In this document: piece by piece, positions 51,720 through 64,000 of the stretch
Numbering within the stretch: the first letter of the stretch is position 1
Layout of the letters: each line of letters begins with the position of its first letter
DNA from: Melastoma dodecandrum
Taxonomy: Eukaryota; Streptophyta; Magnoliopsida; Myrtales; Melastomataceae
DNA length: 64,000 nucleotides
Assembly (NCBI GenBank): GCA_029817715.1
Contig: JARUPY010000501.1
Coordinates: 124,001-188,000, forward strand
Direction of reading: 5' to 3'
The notes under the pieces: generated by a model
Told to the model about the DNA's origin: nothing
Databases searched by the model: none
What the model saw: only the letters and a program-made list of their open reading frames with translations
Made by a program: the position numbers and the translations under genes

Positions 51720-52139
51720 CGGGAGGTGGCCGGCGTTCCCCGACAGCGTACGAGGTGATGTCGGAGCCCTAGGGATGGATAACAACCAGACCAGACAGCA
51801 AGTTGGGCATTTAGAGAAAATGATTTTCTATATAAGACTTGGGCCTAGTATGTGCATATTTGGGCCGATGTTCCTCGTTGAAAAATTAAAATTGAGAGGA
51901 AATCGTTCTACTTAATTAAAGCACTGAAATTTAAGATAAAAATGGATTAAAAAAAAGCATCACTAGAATATGCAAACACCAATTCAACACAATGCGGACG
52001 AAGTGTTGTCCCATGTTAGTGGACCGACCATATATCATCGAGCCGACATATAAGTCTAACGGGATTACACACTAAAACCAATTAGTTGTAGAAATCCATT
52101 AGGCTGTATAGGGTTGGACTCAATTTTCTTTCCGACGAC
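51720..52139. other. mS38 promoter and repeat-like spacer
   Basis: The right part (about 51990-52130) resembles, in inverted orientation, short phrases of the repeat at 36615-36910. No gene. Confidence 0.4.
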
Positions 52140-52694
52140 GTGGGATTGAGTTTGACTCATCGTTGGTTGCAACCCATTTTCAACATAAAGGAAGAAATGT
52201 TTCAAGAACTACCGTCGATCCACCCGTCAGACCAGGGGCTCCATCTCTTAGCGAGAGAATCCGGAGGGCACTCGACTCTCCACGTGCCGTTTGTCGCCTT
52301 GCAAGCAAGGTTTCCTCCGGGACATGGCAATCTATTGTTGTCTCCTTCTCAGTTGCAGAATCACACTGAAACATTAGTGAGATTGAAAAAATTGAGCTCC
52401 ATCCGGAGGACCCTAGGTAAGTACAGGGTGGAAAGACCAGGTGCTTATTTGCACCTTATGCAGTTCCATGAGGCATTAGAGGATGAATGGACAGTCCTCG
52501 TTCTTGACCCTTGCCTCGTAACATATGGGATTTATGCTGATATCTCTGGTAGGCGGAGGCTTTACATTACCTCTGCCAATATGAGGAATGTTTCTGGCAG
52601 CATCAGGGCGTCTTGCTATTCAACTGGACTGCTGGCTATTGCAACAGCGGACGAAGTTGGTGAGAGTGGTGGCTATGTCAGGAGATACTTTTGA
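52140..52694 (+). other. Unrecognised coding-like segment with a splice donor
   Basis: A 184-codon open frame covers the whole segment, but a second frame looks more protein-like in part: DPPVRPGAPSLSERIRRALD, SSGTWQSIVVSFSVAESH, a stop, then NISEIEKIELHPEDPR ending exactly at a strong donor (CCCTAG|GTAAGT, about 52413-52418). I recognise no family. It could be a decayed exon of a larger gene, or a fortuitous open frame. The same region lacks an obvious start or end exon. Confidence 0.35.
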
Positions 52695-53257
52695 TGGGAT
52701 TGAAATTGTTGGCACAAGCCAATGTACCTTACATGGATGAAGCCCGAAGCCCACCACCATTTTAAGGGGTCATTTAAGGTTTTCCTCATATGATACAAGA
52801 TAAGAAAAACGCAGCAAGAGTGAGGGGAGACGGCCGAAGAAGAGACGCAAACCCAGATTCCGTCGTAGCCTAGTTTCAGCCTACTCGACGTTTACTTAAC
52901 CGGGTGTTTCTGCCGATCTCACCGTTGGAACTTCGTGAAAATTTGTGAGAGCATTTCTGACTTGAGTTCTATATTATAAACGGTAGAGATTGTGATTGGA
53001 GTCTTCTATCTTGTGATTTCTCCCCATTTCTGAGACTACCAGATTCAGTGTTCTTGATTTTAGCTCATTCTTCTTTGTGTTGTTGAGCGTATGATTGCCA
53101 AGATGAGTTCTTGATGTTACGCCGAGTAGGAAAGAAGTTTATGTGTTGGTCATTGGTGATTTGAGAAGAACACTTGTGTACCCACTTCTTTGTTGATTTA
53201 GTGGAAGTTTAGTGGTGCCTTAGGCCGCGGTTTTACTCCTCACATTGAGGAGGTTTC

Positions 53258-54624
53258 TGTTCGCTAAAAAACGCACACGCAAGTATACGTGTCGCGCAAG
53301 TAATATAATGATGAGAAAAAGTATCGTTCCCACGAGGACTGAATAAACAGAATCTACTGCCAATAGTCAATTATTGAGTTCAAATTCTAGTCAAGAAGGT
53401 TGAGTGATGAAAGGTTGGGTGCAAGAAAGTAAATCGTAATAAAAAAATATAGAAGCAAGGTTGTAAATCAAATAATAAAAGCCTAGGACTCCGAATCCCC
53501 TATCGATTCGTAGATTATCACACTCTCTCTTCCTCAATTCAATCCGTTTTACCGTTTACTAACCACAATTCCCTAACAATCGCTACACCTCTCTCGAGGC
53601 TGTAACTGTGAATTACTAATCACCCGTAAACCTATATTTCTATAGCGAATCACGAATAATCAGAATTCCTTGAGATCCAATTGTTCTCTCGGTTACCTAC
53701 GAGTGTATATCTCTATACTCCTCTTAGTTAAACCGATCTCCCGGCCTTAACCTAGGTTATGTCTCCCCTCTTCTAATCCTAAGTCTCTCTCGAGTTCACT
53801 TAGAACTAAGAATTCATACAAACCGGCGATCAACCCGATAGGTAAGCATTAAACACAGAAGAAACACAAGTAAACGATAAATCTTCTTAAATTGATTCCG
53901 AAAGAGTGGATAACCAACTACACGAGTCGGTTCATCATCATCCTAGAAAAGATGTTTAGTTCGACATCGAAAACAGAACAAAAAGCAAAGAGAAAAGAGA
54001 AATCGTCGAAGTCTCCATCAACGTCTTCGTCTCCTTGTTCCTAGCCGTCGTCGGGTGCCAAAACCAAAGTCAGAAGAGAAGAGATAAGGGGTACCCCCGA
54101 AAACCTAAAATCCAACCTATTTATACCTAAAGCAAATCTAAAATAAAATCTGATTTTCGGGCAATATTATGTCGTGCAGCTGCAAGATGAATTCGTTGCA
54201 GCTGCACCGACCTCTCTGATGCTCTCCTCATCTCTGCCCTGTCGTACTCGTGCAGCTGCAACGGACTGGTGTTGCAGCTGCAACGACCAGTCTGATGCCC
54301 TTGATTAATTCCTCCTCTCGTCGTGCAGCTGCACGAGCTTGGAGTTGCAGCCGCACGAGCCTGTCTGTCGTTCTTCTGCTTCACGTGCAGCTGCAAGAAC
54401 TTCGTTGTGCAGCTGCAATAAATCCTCCGCCTTCTATTCATCTTCATCCTTTACCCTTTTGCTTTGTTTTCCTTCATGCCTTCCTTTACTTCCTACGATC
54501 ACAAAGCAAACATGATGAATGACAATTTACAGCTCAATTGGCAACAATAGTACTTAAAATTCTCGAAACTAACTAGAATTAAGCCTAAATGTGATAATAT
54601 AACTCTATTTTACTAGAGTTATCA
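53258..54624 (-). mobile_element. Nested solo-LTR-like element (1,367 bp) with GTTTC target duplication
   Basis: The block starts TGTTCGCTAAAAAACG and ends GAGTTATCA on the plus strand, and is flanked by GTTTC at 53253-53257 and 54625-54629. No protein is encoded. Read on the minus strand it starts TGATAACTCTAGTAAAATAG, a style I associate with long Gypsy LTRs. That suggests a solo LTR left by recombination between two LTRs of one element. The superfamily is an inference; the ends and target duplication are directly visible. Confidence 0.72.
54177..54415. repeat. Four pairs of CAGCTG palindromes with constant 22-bp step
   Basis: CAGCTG (or once CAGCCG) starts at 54177, 54199, 54253, 54275, 54326, 54348, 54388 and 54410. 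Within each of the four pairs the step is exactly 22 bp; between pairs it is 76, 73 and 62 bp. The flanks are GTGCAGCTGCA or TTGCAGCTGCA. The intervening DNA is only loosely similar, so the motif spacing is better kept than the sequence. Confidence 0.9.
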
Positions 54625-54720
54625 GTTTCCATGTTAAATCTCGGTGTCGTTTCTTGCTTTTGATTATTTGTTTCCGCCGCGAAAATTCTATTCTAGCCTT
54701 AAAGAAGTCATTCAACGAAT

Positions 54721-55743
54721 TTCGGGGTGTGCTAGTTCGTGTCACGTCCCATCAGAAATCACTATGAGGTTGGAAGCGGATGACTAGACGAGGGGTTACA
54801 AGTATTTTCGGAAGAAATTGTGGTAGTTAAATTCAGACAACGTAAAGCTGAACAAATATGTGGCTCGAGGACGAGCGGGTTCAAAAGGCTTTAGTTGTTT
54901 TAATGGATGTGGAGTTCAAAAACGCCGCAGCTCCCCATGGTAGTGGAGTGAGCAAGTTGGTAAAACAAGCCAAAGTTAGGGTGCTGAATTCCGATGAAGT
55001 TGGGGGAGGGGGGCGGCAGATGGTCGTCCGGCAAAGCGTGGCCCTATATCTGGGATTGGTTTTGATCCGGACCTGAAACAGCTGACCACGATGCCCCCAT
55101 CATTTCATGGACAGAGCTTTCCACGGGTGTTCACAAGGCGAGGACAATAACACTGAGATTAGTAGATAATTCGCGAGCAGGCCTTAATCCACTCCTGCCT
55201 TTTAGCTGTTCATATCATCACGGCAGGCAAACCAAAATGCGAATTTCGGCCAAGATGCAGAGCAAACATCAGCTAAGCCGGAACGAAACCAACGACATCC
55301 TAGAAAAAGAAAACAAGCATTTAACTTAGACTGATCAACGCCTTTGGCATAAGCGGTTGTCTTTTGGCAGGCCCCGGTTGAGGGAGAGAGAGACTTATTG
55401 GGAGGGGAAAGAAGACAGTTAAGACGGTTACTAACCGGAGGAGGAGGAGGAAACACCCTGCATTGCATATGCATTTGAGAAGATAAACAAAGCTCTTCTT
55501 CTTATTCATTCATAATTTCATGTTTCTTTTGAGGTTAGGACAAAACCTCAAAAGTCACGACACAGGACACAAAGGCATATTACGTTTTACAATGTCTTGA
55601 AACACATGACAAGGAGCACAACCTCCTGCCAATATTCCATCACGAAGACGGGGGGAGACATAAGGGCGAGGCGAAAAACCATGGTGTTTATTTTTTTAAA
55701 ATTCTTGCAACATTTTCACGAGGAGAGGAAACGCAGACTCACT
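54721..55743. other. Spacer left of the sieve element occlusion gene
   Basis: A 72-codon open frame at 54858-55076 begins MWLEDERVQKALVVLMDVEF but matches no family I know. The part from about 55200 to 55743 is probably the 3' UTR of the minus-strand gene to its right. Confidence 0.4.
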
Positions 55744-58610
55744 CTAGTCGAAGGTGGTGAGGATACCTTCCTCATGGCAGCAGAGGAAGGTGATGAGCTT
55801 CTCCATGTAGCGCTGGCACTCCGGGCACGTCATGCCCTCCGGAATCCTTCCCACCTCACTCGGGAACTCGAACCTGCAGCACGGGTGTGCCACGTCGTGG
55901 ATCTTGTCGTGGTGCTCCTTGAAAGCCACGTCGTACCCCTTCACCGCCACCTGCTCCTTCCACAGGTCATACTCCAGCAGTGCAGGGAGGACCGTGGTGC
56001 CGTGCCCGTTCACCACCAGGTTTGACCCCCTGCTCAGCACTGCCCACCCTCCTGCCTTGTCGTAGCTCAGCAGCTTCTTGATCTGCTGCATCACGGGGTC
56101 ACGGTCATCCGCCTTCCCCAGCTGGATCTTCGAGAACAGCATGCTCTCCAGCCTCGTCCAGAAGAACCATATCATTGTCAGGTCCTGCCAGGTGCTGCTC
56201 AGCTTCTCCGCTGTTATGGTGGTGATTGCTCGCCTCACCTGCTCCCTCTTGTTGCTCTTCCCCACGTACACCATCTCCAGGGGGATCTTCGCCGCCTGTG
56301 CCACCTGGCGTGCGGCACTCGTGAACTTGCGGATCCATTCTATGTCGTCCCCTCCGTACAGGAAAATGTACTTTCCTTCGCGAACCTGCAAGGAAAAAGC
56401 CCCCTCCATCAATGCCCGAATGAAAAAATAAATAAAGATTGCTGGCTTGCCATGGAAGGGTCGAAGGAAAATCGAATTTACCCAGTTGAGGATTGTCTGA
56501 TCAATCCCGTCGACAAGGAGCTCAAGCCTCCAAGTCTCGTCCCTCCAGAGGGCTTCCTCCCTCAAGGTGGTGAACGGGAAAGCGTTGCTCCCCCAAATCC
56601 ACATCATGTGGATGGCATTCGGGCACACGACCTTCCCTTGTGGATCAAGAACCACGAGGATGGGCTTGTTCCTGAAGTGCAATCTCTCCCTGGCAAACCT
56701 GATCACAGCATTGTCGATTAGGTTAGGGTGGTAGACAGAATACCACGGCATCGTCGACTGCACGCTCTCGAACTGCCTCTGCATCGCATCGTTCCACTGG
56801 GTCGATCGGTCCACAATCGGGATCCAGACCACCTCGTACTGGTGGATGTCGTTCCTCGTTGCATGGAGTTTCGACTCGCTGTGGATCTGCTCCAGAATGG
56901 ATAGCTCGTCCTGGGAGATGTCTAGCCCGGAAAACAACAGCAGCACATTTCTCCTCCTCAGGACGTCAATTCCCGCTCTTCTTTTGGAAGATCCATCTAC
57001 AAGTGGCTGGATGTCGTCCTTAGCATAGATAAGCGCCCTAAGGATCTTCATGTTGTCAATGTGGATGGTCTCGAAGAGGTTCAGAAGGTTCTGATATCCC
57101 TCAGCATATCTTCGGTCCTCTGCAAATCAAACAACCATCCGATCTGGGCATTGAATCAAACATTCTTCTTCTGGGTTGAAAGTTTAGCTAAGAAAATGAA
57201 ACATCTGACGAACCAATGTGCTTGTAGCAGAGGTTAATCTGCTTCTGCAAGTGTTCAGAAATGTTCTTCAGCTTATGGACTAGGGTTGAAAGCTCCCATG
57301 CCTCGGTCGTGGATATTAGGTACCTTCCAAAAACAAGCCTCTCAGTCGTAATAACTCAAATGCATTTAATTAGCTAGAGAATAAGGTAGAAGCTCCCGGT
57401 TATCACATACTCGTGACCCGAGCTGGTGAGGCTAGTGATCTGAGTAGCACAGGCAATGGCACTGCGGATTGTCCAGTAAACAGCAGTAGGGACGAGAGCC
57501 ACAGCAGCAGCTAGAGCAGGGACTTCGGTCGAGATGTATGCGGACGGCAGATCCTTAAGCTCGACAACGCATCGGGTCACTTCCAGCATAGCCTGGATCA
57601 GGTTGTTGAGTGCGTCGAACCGTGGCTTCAATGGGCCGGAATGCTCCAGGATCATGTGCAGCTGCTTCAGGATGGCCATCGATTTTGCGAGGGGGTTGGA
57701 TGAGGATATCTGCGCGAGCAGCCAGAACTCGCCGTAGTTGAAAGCAAACGCAGCGAGGGTCAGGACGAGCTTGGCATCCCAGGAGAAGCTTGATAGCATG
57801 TGGAATATGGAAAGGGTGGTCGCATGCGCATCTCCGCCGCTCAGGGCCTTGACTGCCAGCTGCGATTTCATTACACATACTTCCATTATTAACCAATGCT
57901 AGATTATCGAACTAACATGGCATAAAAAATAAAGAACTTGGGTACCTCGCAAGAGATACGGTCGATCACATAATACAACGAGTCAAGCGAAGCAACATAG
58001 CCGGCTTGGCTGGTCTTGTCTTCCAGGGTTTCGACTTGTCCACTCATTAGACCCTGCAGAAACACGAGCAGAACAATTCAGGTAAAACACCATTGCGCTG
58101 CGGGTAACAAAAAAAAAAAAAAAAGAAACATTGGATGATCATAAAGCATGTTGAAGGGGGTGATGCGGTAGTCACAGCATTGACGGTGAAGGTGGCGCGG
58201 TTGAGGATGTCCTCGACGAGGCGCAGGAGGGGCTTGACATCCACCTCACGGCCATCAGGGAGGTGAGTCTCGGTGATCTGCTTCATCATTTTGTTGTCAT
58301 CGGAAAGAGAGATCATGCTCCTCTCGCCACCCCTGATAGAGCGGTGAAGAGGCATGAGGGTGGCAACAGGGGGAGGGGGAGGGGGAGGGGGTGGGGCGGG
58401 GGCAGGGACTGGCACAGGGATGGGGGCCTGAACGCGAGGAGGCATGAGCATGGGAAGGGGAGAGGGGGTCTGGGCCTGTGGGGGAGGCATGAGCATGGGC
58501 AAGGGGGAAGGCGTGGGAGTGGACGACGGCTGGAACGGCATCTTATTGATGGTGGTGGGAAGGGGCTGGGGCGGAGGCTGCTGCTGCTGCTGCTGCTGCT
58601 GCAGAGACAT
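55744..58610 (-). CDS. SEOB: Sieve element occlusion protein (SEO/SEOR family), 793 aa
   Basis: SEO proteins form the P-protein filaments of phloem sieve elements that help seal damaged tubes. Exons 58610-58176, 58053-57946, 57859-57411, 57323-57214, 57119-56482 and 56385-55744 join GT-AG in frame. The N-terminus is unusual: eight glutamines (MSLQQQQQQQQ), then Pro-rich repeats of PLPMLMPP and a run of nine prolines, before the SEO_N domain (HLPDGREVDVKPLLRLVEDI; SYISTEVPALAAAV-like SAYISTEVPALAAAVALVPT). The middle has a thioredoxin-like strand (RRRNVLLLFSGLDIS). The C-terminal domain carries EVVWIPIVDRS, MPWYSVYHP, KYIFLYGGDDIEWIRKFTS, HPCCRFEFPSEVGRIPEGMT and CPECQRYMEKLITFLCCHE. The SEOB assignment rests on the Pro/Gln-rich head and overall match. 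Appears intact. Confidence 0.94.
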
Positions 58611-59478
58611 CTTTGGTGTTACTTCACAAAAAAGGCTAAGAGAAGAAGAAGAGGTATGGATTTTGGTGTTGCGAAGAAGAGGATTGCATGGGGGGTTTTC
58701 TTTTATAGCCCCATGGAAAAGAATCGTCTTCCTTGCTTCCGCTTAAATCAAGTGTCCTCTTCGTCTCCTTCTTCGTTACCATGAAGCCTGTCCTTTCCTG
58801 TCCCGCCCTTACAAACCCAATTCCCCCCTCCCTTTTTTCACTACAACGGCTTAATAATATTACCACATAATTAATTAAAAACCTCAAAAATCACACCTAT
58901 TAAATTAATCAATGCACGCAATTATCTAAGTTGTTAAATTGTGATCAGAAACTAATTATTCTTACGATAAAAAATAAAATGCAGAAAGGAAAAGATTTCA
59001 TTCGTTGCCCCTCTTATGGGAAAAGCGAGCGGAGAGGAGGATGGGGGTTCAATTCTCGTTTTAGGACAAGGATAAAATCAGGCAAAACATTATGCAAAAG
59101 GGAAAGTGAAAAAGGGTTCACGTGATTCAAGGTAAAAAAATGAATTGGGTTGGGCCAACCTCAATGTCTCCTGGTCCATTGGGCCCAGCCCCGACATCTA
59201 CAAAGGTTTCATCCAACCCACTCAAATTTGATGATACATATTTTTCTGTCGGTAATTCCATCGAGCAGTTGGTCGGCATGCGTATCGTAACAAGGAGATC
59301 ATCCCTCTGCGTGCCCCCCTCAATCTCACGTCACAACCCCATCCCCCACCCCCCCAACCCAACCCAACCCAAGTAGTCTTCTCCTTCTTCTTCTTCCCAA
59401 ATCCCCAAACCCTAGAAGAATAAATCATCCTCAGTTTAATCGGGTCGGACTTTCCCTCCCTGTTCGTTCCCTATCCAG
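58611..59478. other. Divergent spacer between SEO gene and RABB1-like gene
   Basis: Head-to-head spacer of 868 bp, AT-rich in the middle, with no coding frame of note. It presumably carries both promoters. A TATAAAAGAAAACC stretch reads on the minus strand just upstream of the SEO start (about 58690-58705). Confidence 0.45.
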
Positions 59479-61226
<1,748 letters not shown>

Positions 61227-61862
61227 TCATGTGTGACTACGAATTTATTGGAAAGGTTAAAAGAATCTAAAATGTATAGAATTGTTTACTCTGCAATGGT
61301 GTTCGCCCTGCTCTTGATTATGAGAGCTCTGAGCTGCGCCCACCCAGGATTTCTGTACATAATGTGTCATTTAGAAACTTCTTTGTATCCCGTTTACGTC
61401 AGGCTTACTTCGGTTGAAAAGAACGATACCTTTATGCAAGTTCCGGTTATGTTGGCCTGTTCTGGAGGGAAATCGTTCAAGCCTTGATCAAACAGTCATG
61501 ATATGTTTGCAAACAGATCTAGTATGTGTAATGCCAACCTGATCGGTCCCTGAATTGATGAACATTACATTGGCTGCAACCTTTTACCCTGTTCTGGGTT
61601 ATGCTTCGAGTCGCCTATCAGGTACTGTTGGTCGGACCATTAAACAACAAGACAATGTGGTTGAGATATTTACCAAGCAAGAGCGTCAAAGCATCTACGG
61701 AAGAGCATGATAGCCCTACGCTGCGTGGCGCAGATCTTGCTTGACATTCACACTGTACATTGCTTACACTGTCCCATTATTTCTCAGCATTGATAAAACC
61801 ATCGGTGGGGATGGATAAGAGATCGTAGCATAGAACAAGTGGATCTTATAGTCTAAATTGAT
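61227..61862. other. Convergent 3' spacer
   Basis: Tail-to-tail region between the RABB1-like gene and the small basic-protein gene, probably their 3' UTRs. No gene seen. Confidence 0.45.
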
Positions 61863-62258
61863 TCAAGGGGCCGCAATTGCGGAAGGTATTCCAGGGAAGG
61901 CCTGATGAACTTCATAGGATTTCTTGACAGCAGCAGTCTTGAGAGGTGTAGGATTCACCTGAAGGAAGAGGTAGTTCCCCGCGAACAGATCCCCGAAATG
62001 CGACTGACTCTCCTTCAGCCTCTTGATCACCTTCCTACAAGAAACCCTGACAGCAGCGGCGAACTTGGCTCGCCTCCTTAGGAACCTGCGCAGGCCAGGG
62101 ACTTTGACCCGGAACCTCCTCCTAGACCGAAACCTCCTGAACCTCCACCAAATGTTTGACCCTGCCATGGACCGATACCTCTCCAGGATGTCATCGTGGT
62201 CAGGACTGAAGCCGTCGTCTCTCAGCCTCAGGTAAGAGAGCCTGGAAGCAGATGCCAT
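61863..62258 (-). CDS. Small basic plant protein of unknown function, 131 aa
   Basis: A single exon from the ATG at 62258, MASASRLSYLRLRDDGFSPD. The centre is very basic: SNIWWRFRRFRSRRRFRVKV, PGLRRFLRRRAKFAAAVRVS, then CRKVIKRLKESQSHFGDLFA and GNYLFLQVNPTPLK. I know similar short plant proteins with a WRFRR...RRFLRRKA...GDLF core and no assigned role. The frame stays open upstream to 62588, but those residues look like translated leader. No signal peptide or membrane segment is evident; the Arg-rich middle could bind nucleic acid or membrane phosphates, which is a guess. Confidence 0.75.
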   Translation of the reverse strand: MASASRLSYLRLRDDGFSPDHDDILERYRSMAGSNIWWRFRRFRSRRRFRVKVPGLRRFLRRRAKFAAAVRVSCRKVIKRLKESQSHFGDLFAGNYLFLQVNPTPLKTAAVKKSYEVHQAFPGIPSAIAAP

Positions 62259-63277
62259 GCTGGTAGGAAAATGGAGAAGTGGGGTGGGTTTTTCTTCCAG
62301 GCTGGGAAGGCAGGAGAAGCTTGAGGGGGGAAAGCAAAGCAAAGGCAAGGCAAGGCAAGTTCGGTGAGTAAGTGCAGTTCCCTTATTGATTTGCCCCTTT
62401 ATGGGTCGGACTCGGAACTGATGTAGGAAGATTAATGGCGTCCGCCAAGATGGTGACATTGATGGCAGATAAAATGGTTGGGGGATGGCCACTTGATAGA
62501 GGTGAATTGGCGGTTGAGTGTGCATTAAATGACAGGTGGGAGTGGTTTCCTGTAGGGATCCTAAGGAATTCTTAATCACCAACATCATTCCCCCTAAAGG
62601 CCTAAACCATACTGCCCACTCACTAATCTCTCATCGTCATTTTCTTCATCTACCAGAGTTGTCTTACAGAGAGATCGGAACAGTGCTTCTCTTTTGCACA
62701 GTAACATATTTTACCAAAGAAAATAGAATAAATAGAGAGAAGATTTAGTCGGATTATTAAGCAGGAGCACCCCATGACGATGATGCAATAATTTCTCGTT
62801 GTCTTGTTTTCAATTGCATACAAAAGAAGATCCAGATACGACTGGACAACAATCCCAGAGCCCCACTTCTCCATCTTCCACAATTTAGTTAGGTAGGGAG
62901 TAGAGAAATAAATAAGATAAGATGATACCATTCTAAACATTGAGAACAGACAGAAAGAAAGAAAGAATAGCAGAATCATTACAATTTCATAAAGAGTAGT
63001 AGGAAACCTTTTTCTCAATCAAGCATGTATGTACATCAAGTCAAACTACAGCTGCCGCTAACAGAATTTCTTCCAGGAGTTCATGACAAAAGAGAAAAAG
63101 GAACACAAAGATGCACGAGGCTTATGTACAGATAAATAATGGCTCCTGAGCATAAGCATGCAGGGATTTATTCGTTTCTCAGTTTCTTCCACGGTGAGAC
63201 TCTGTGTCTCCGTCGTAATTTCGATGAGGAGTAATTTACTTATCCGGAACCGAAGCGTTGACTCCTGAAGGAAGTGA
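62259..63277. other. Promoter of small gene and 3' UTR of RGLG-type gene
   Basis: About 1 kb without protein signal; the right part likely contains the 3' UTR of the RGLG-like gene. Confidence 0.45.
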
Positions 63278-63956
63278 TTAGTAGAGCTTTATTCTTGTAT
63301 GGATTGCGCTGCGACAAATGGGGCAGACATCCAGATTGCTTCCACATTCACAGCATGTCTGTAACCAGCGCATTGACAGTCAATATCTCTGAAACCTGAA
63401 ACCTAACATGATAAGAAACAGAACCAGAAGATCGAGCTTACTTGATGTCCACACCCGAACGCCATGTCCTTACGATTGGTGAAGCATATTGGGCAGAGCT
63501 GCTAAAGATTGGGGAAAATAGATTAATGAAGTGTCACACTCATAGTACAGAGAAGGGCAGCAAAAGCTAGCTCGTGAAGCATGCAATATCTGCATTTTTC
63601 TGGAATCATTCTCGAAATGAAGGGAAGAACCCATTGTCAAGGGTATTACCTCTTCATCATTGGCGGAACTCGCCACAGGGGGTGCGGGTGTAGTTGAGCT
63701 GATTGGCTGACTATCGAGATGATAAGGCGATGCCGAGCTGAATGGCTGTTGGTCCTGGTAATAAGGTGGAGCCGAGCTGATTGGCTGGCTATCTCCATAG
63801 TAAGGCGATGTTGCGCTCATCATCCCCATGTCTCTTCCCGAATGAGGAATGCTTGGCTGAAAACTTAATGCACGTGGCGGCTTTGAGACATTCGAGGCAA
63901 AACCATATTGAGGTGGGGGGAGTGGAACTCTTTGAGGGGCATTCCCAGTCTTCCTC
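63278..63956 (-). CDS. RGLG-type RING E3 ubiquitin ligase, 3' exons only (gene runs off the window)
   Basis: RGLG proteins (copine-like vWA domain plus C-terminal RING) are plasma-membrane E3 ligases acting in K63-linked ubiquitination and hormone and stress responses. Three terminal exons are visible on the minus strand: 63956-63650, 63498-63442 and 63358-63278. They encode KTGNAPQRVPLPPPQYG, a Pro/Ser/Tyr-rich linker with three repeats of the type SPYYGDSQPISS, then the RING: CPICFTNRKDMAFGCGHQ / TCCECG, CPICRSAIHTRIKLY and a stop. This is the exact C-terminal architecture of the family. The vWA domain must lie beyond the right edge. RGLG1/RGLG2/RGLG3 cannot be told apart from this piece. 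Confidence 0.9.
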
Positions 63957-64000
63957 CTAGAGATACACAAACACTCTCGCTGAGAAAATTGCTTCTCTGA

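Larger units (their letters stand above)
52707..54720 (+). mobile_element. Possible Copia-type LTR remnant hosting a nested element
   Basis: Sequence from TGTTGGCACAAGCC to about 53257 and again from about 54625 (TTTCCATGTTAAATCTCGGTG) reads like the R/U5 part of a plant Copia LTR, interrupted by the 53258-54624 element. No gag-pol or second LTR is present. The right end is not defined, so this is tentative. Confidence 0.4.

Noticed and set aside
62259..62588. N-terminal extension of the small basic protein
   Set aside because: The open upstream frame reads as leader-like residues; the conserved part starts at 62258.

Overview
The window is nuclear DNA of a flowering plant, almost certainly a eudicot. 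The evidence is intron-rich genes with GT-AG introns, plant-only families (augmin subunit 6, sieve-element occlusion protein, a CCT protein of the CIA2 type, a WVD2-like protein, an RGLG-type RING ligase), TGG-TATCAGAGC primer-site Copia retrotransposons, and AT-rich intergenic DNA. No species can be named safely. I did not notice a tRNA, rRNA or CRISPR array. All exon joins were worked out by hand from splice signals and remembered family sequences; none was tested by computer.

Layout. 0.6-4.3 kb: a decayed PUX1 (UBX-domain) gene on the minus strand, its last exon split by an LTR-type insertion. 4.6-6.5 kb: an unassigned coding-like fragment running into a Tudor-SN pseudogene. 7.3-12.1 kb: an apparently intact 13-exon augmin subunit 6 gene. 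13.3-15.3 kb: a Gypsy gag remnant, then a truncated calmodulin-like gene between inverted repeats. 16.3-25.5 kb: three apparently intact genes, a PP2A B' subunit, a CXE carboxylesterase and a RING E3 ligase. 25.9-26.8 kb: a GT92 glycosyltransferase pseudogene. 27.2-32.7 kb: a nearly complete Copia element with two nonsense codons. 34.2-36.0 kb: a short WVD2-like gene. 36.4-37.3 kb: a broken DUF971 gene. 37.5-39.0 kb: the mitochondrial F1-ATPase assembly factor ATPAF2/ATP12. 40.3-46.7 kb (minus strand): succinate dehydrogenase iron-sulfur subunit, a large plant membrane protein with a 2-nt frameshift, and a CIA2-like CCT protein. 47.5-49.1 kb: an ABHD17 hydrolase pseudogene. 51.3-51.7 kb: mitoribosomal protein mS38. 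52.1-54.7 kb: an unrecognised broken gene piece and a nested solo LTR. 55.7-58.6 kb: sieve element occlusion protein. 59.5-61.2 kb: a RAB2/RABB1-like gene that has lost its switch II region. 61.9-62.3 kb: a small basic plant protein. 63.3 kb to the right edge: the 3' end of an RGLG-type E3 ligase.

The genes do not form an operon-like or pathway cluster. Three (ATPAF2, SDH2, mS38) serve mitochondria, which may be chance. The striking feature is the number of damaged but recognisable gene copies between intact genes (PUX1, TSN, CML, GT92, DUF971, ABHD17, RABB1 and possibly the membrane protein). This fits a genome that is losing duplicate genes while LTR and inverted-repeat elements insert, nest and carry gene pieces. 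I found no convincing new multi-gene system. The best candidates for something new are the inverted-repeat element carrying a calmodulin-like gene, the paired CAGCTG array with a constant 22-bp step inside a solo LTR, the tandem LTR modules inside a coding exon, and the long tail on the Copia polyprotein.
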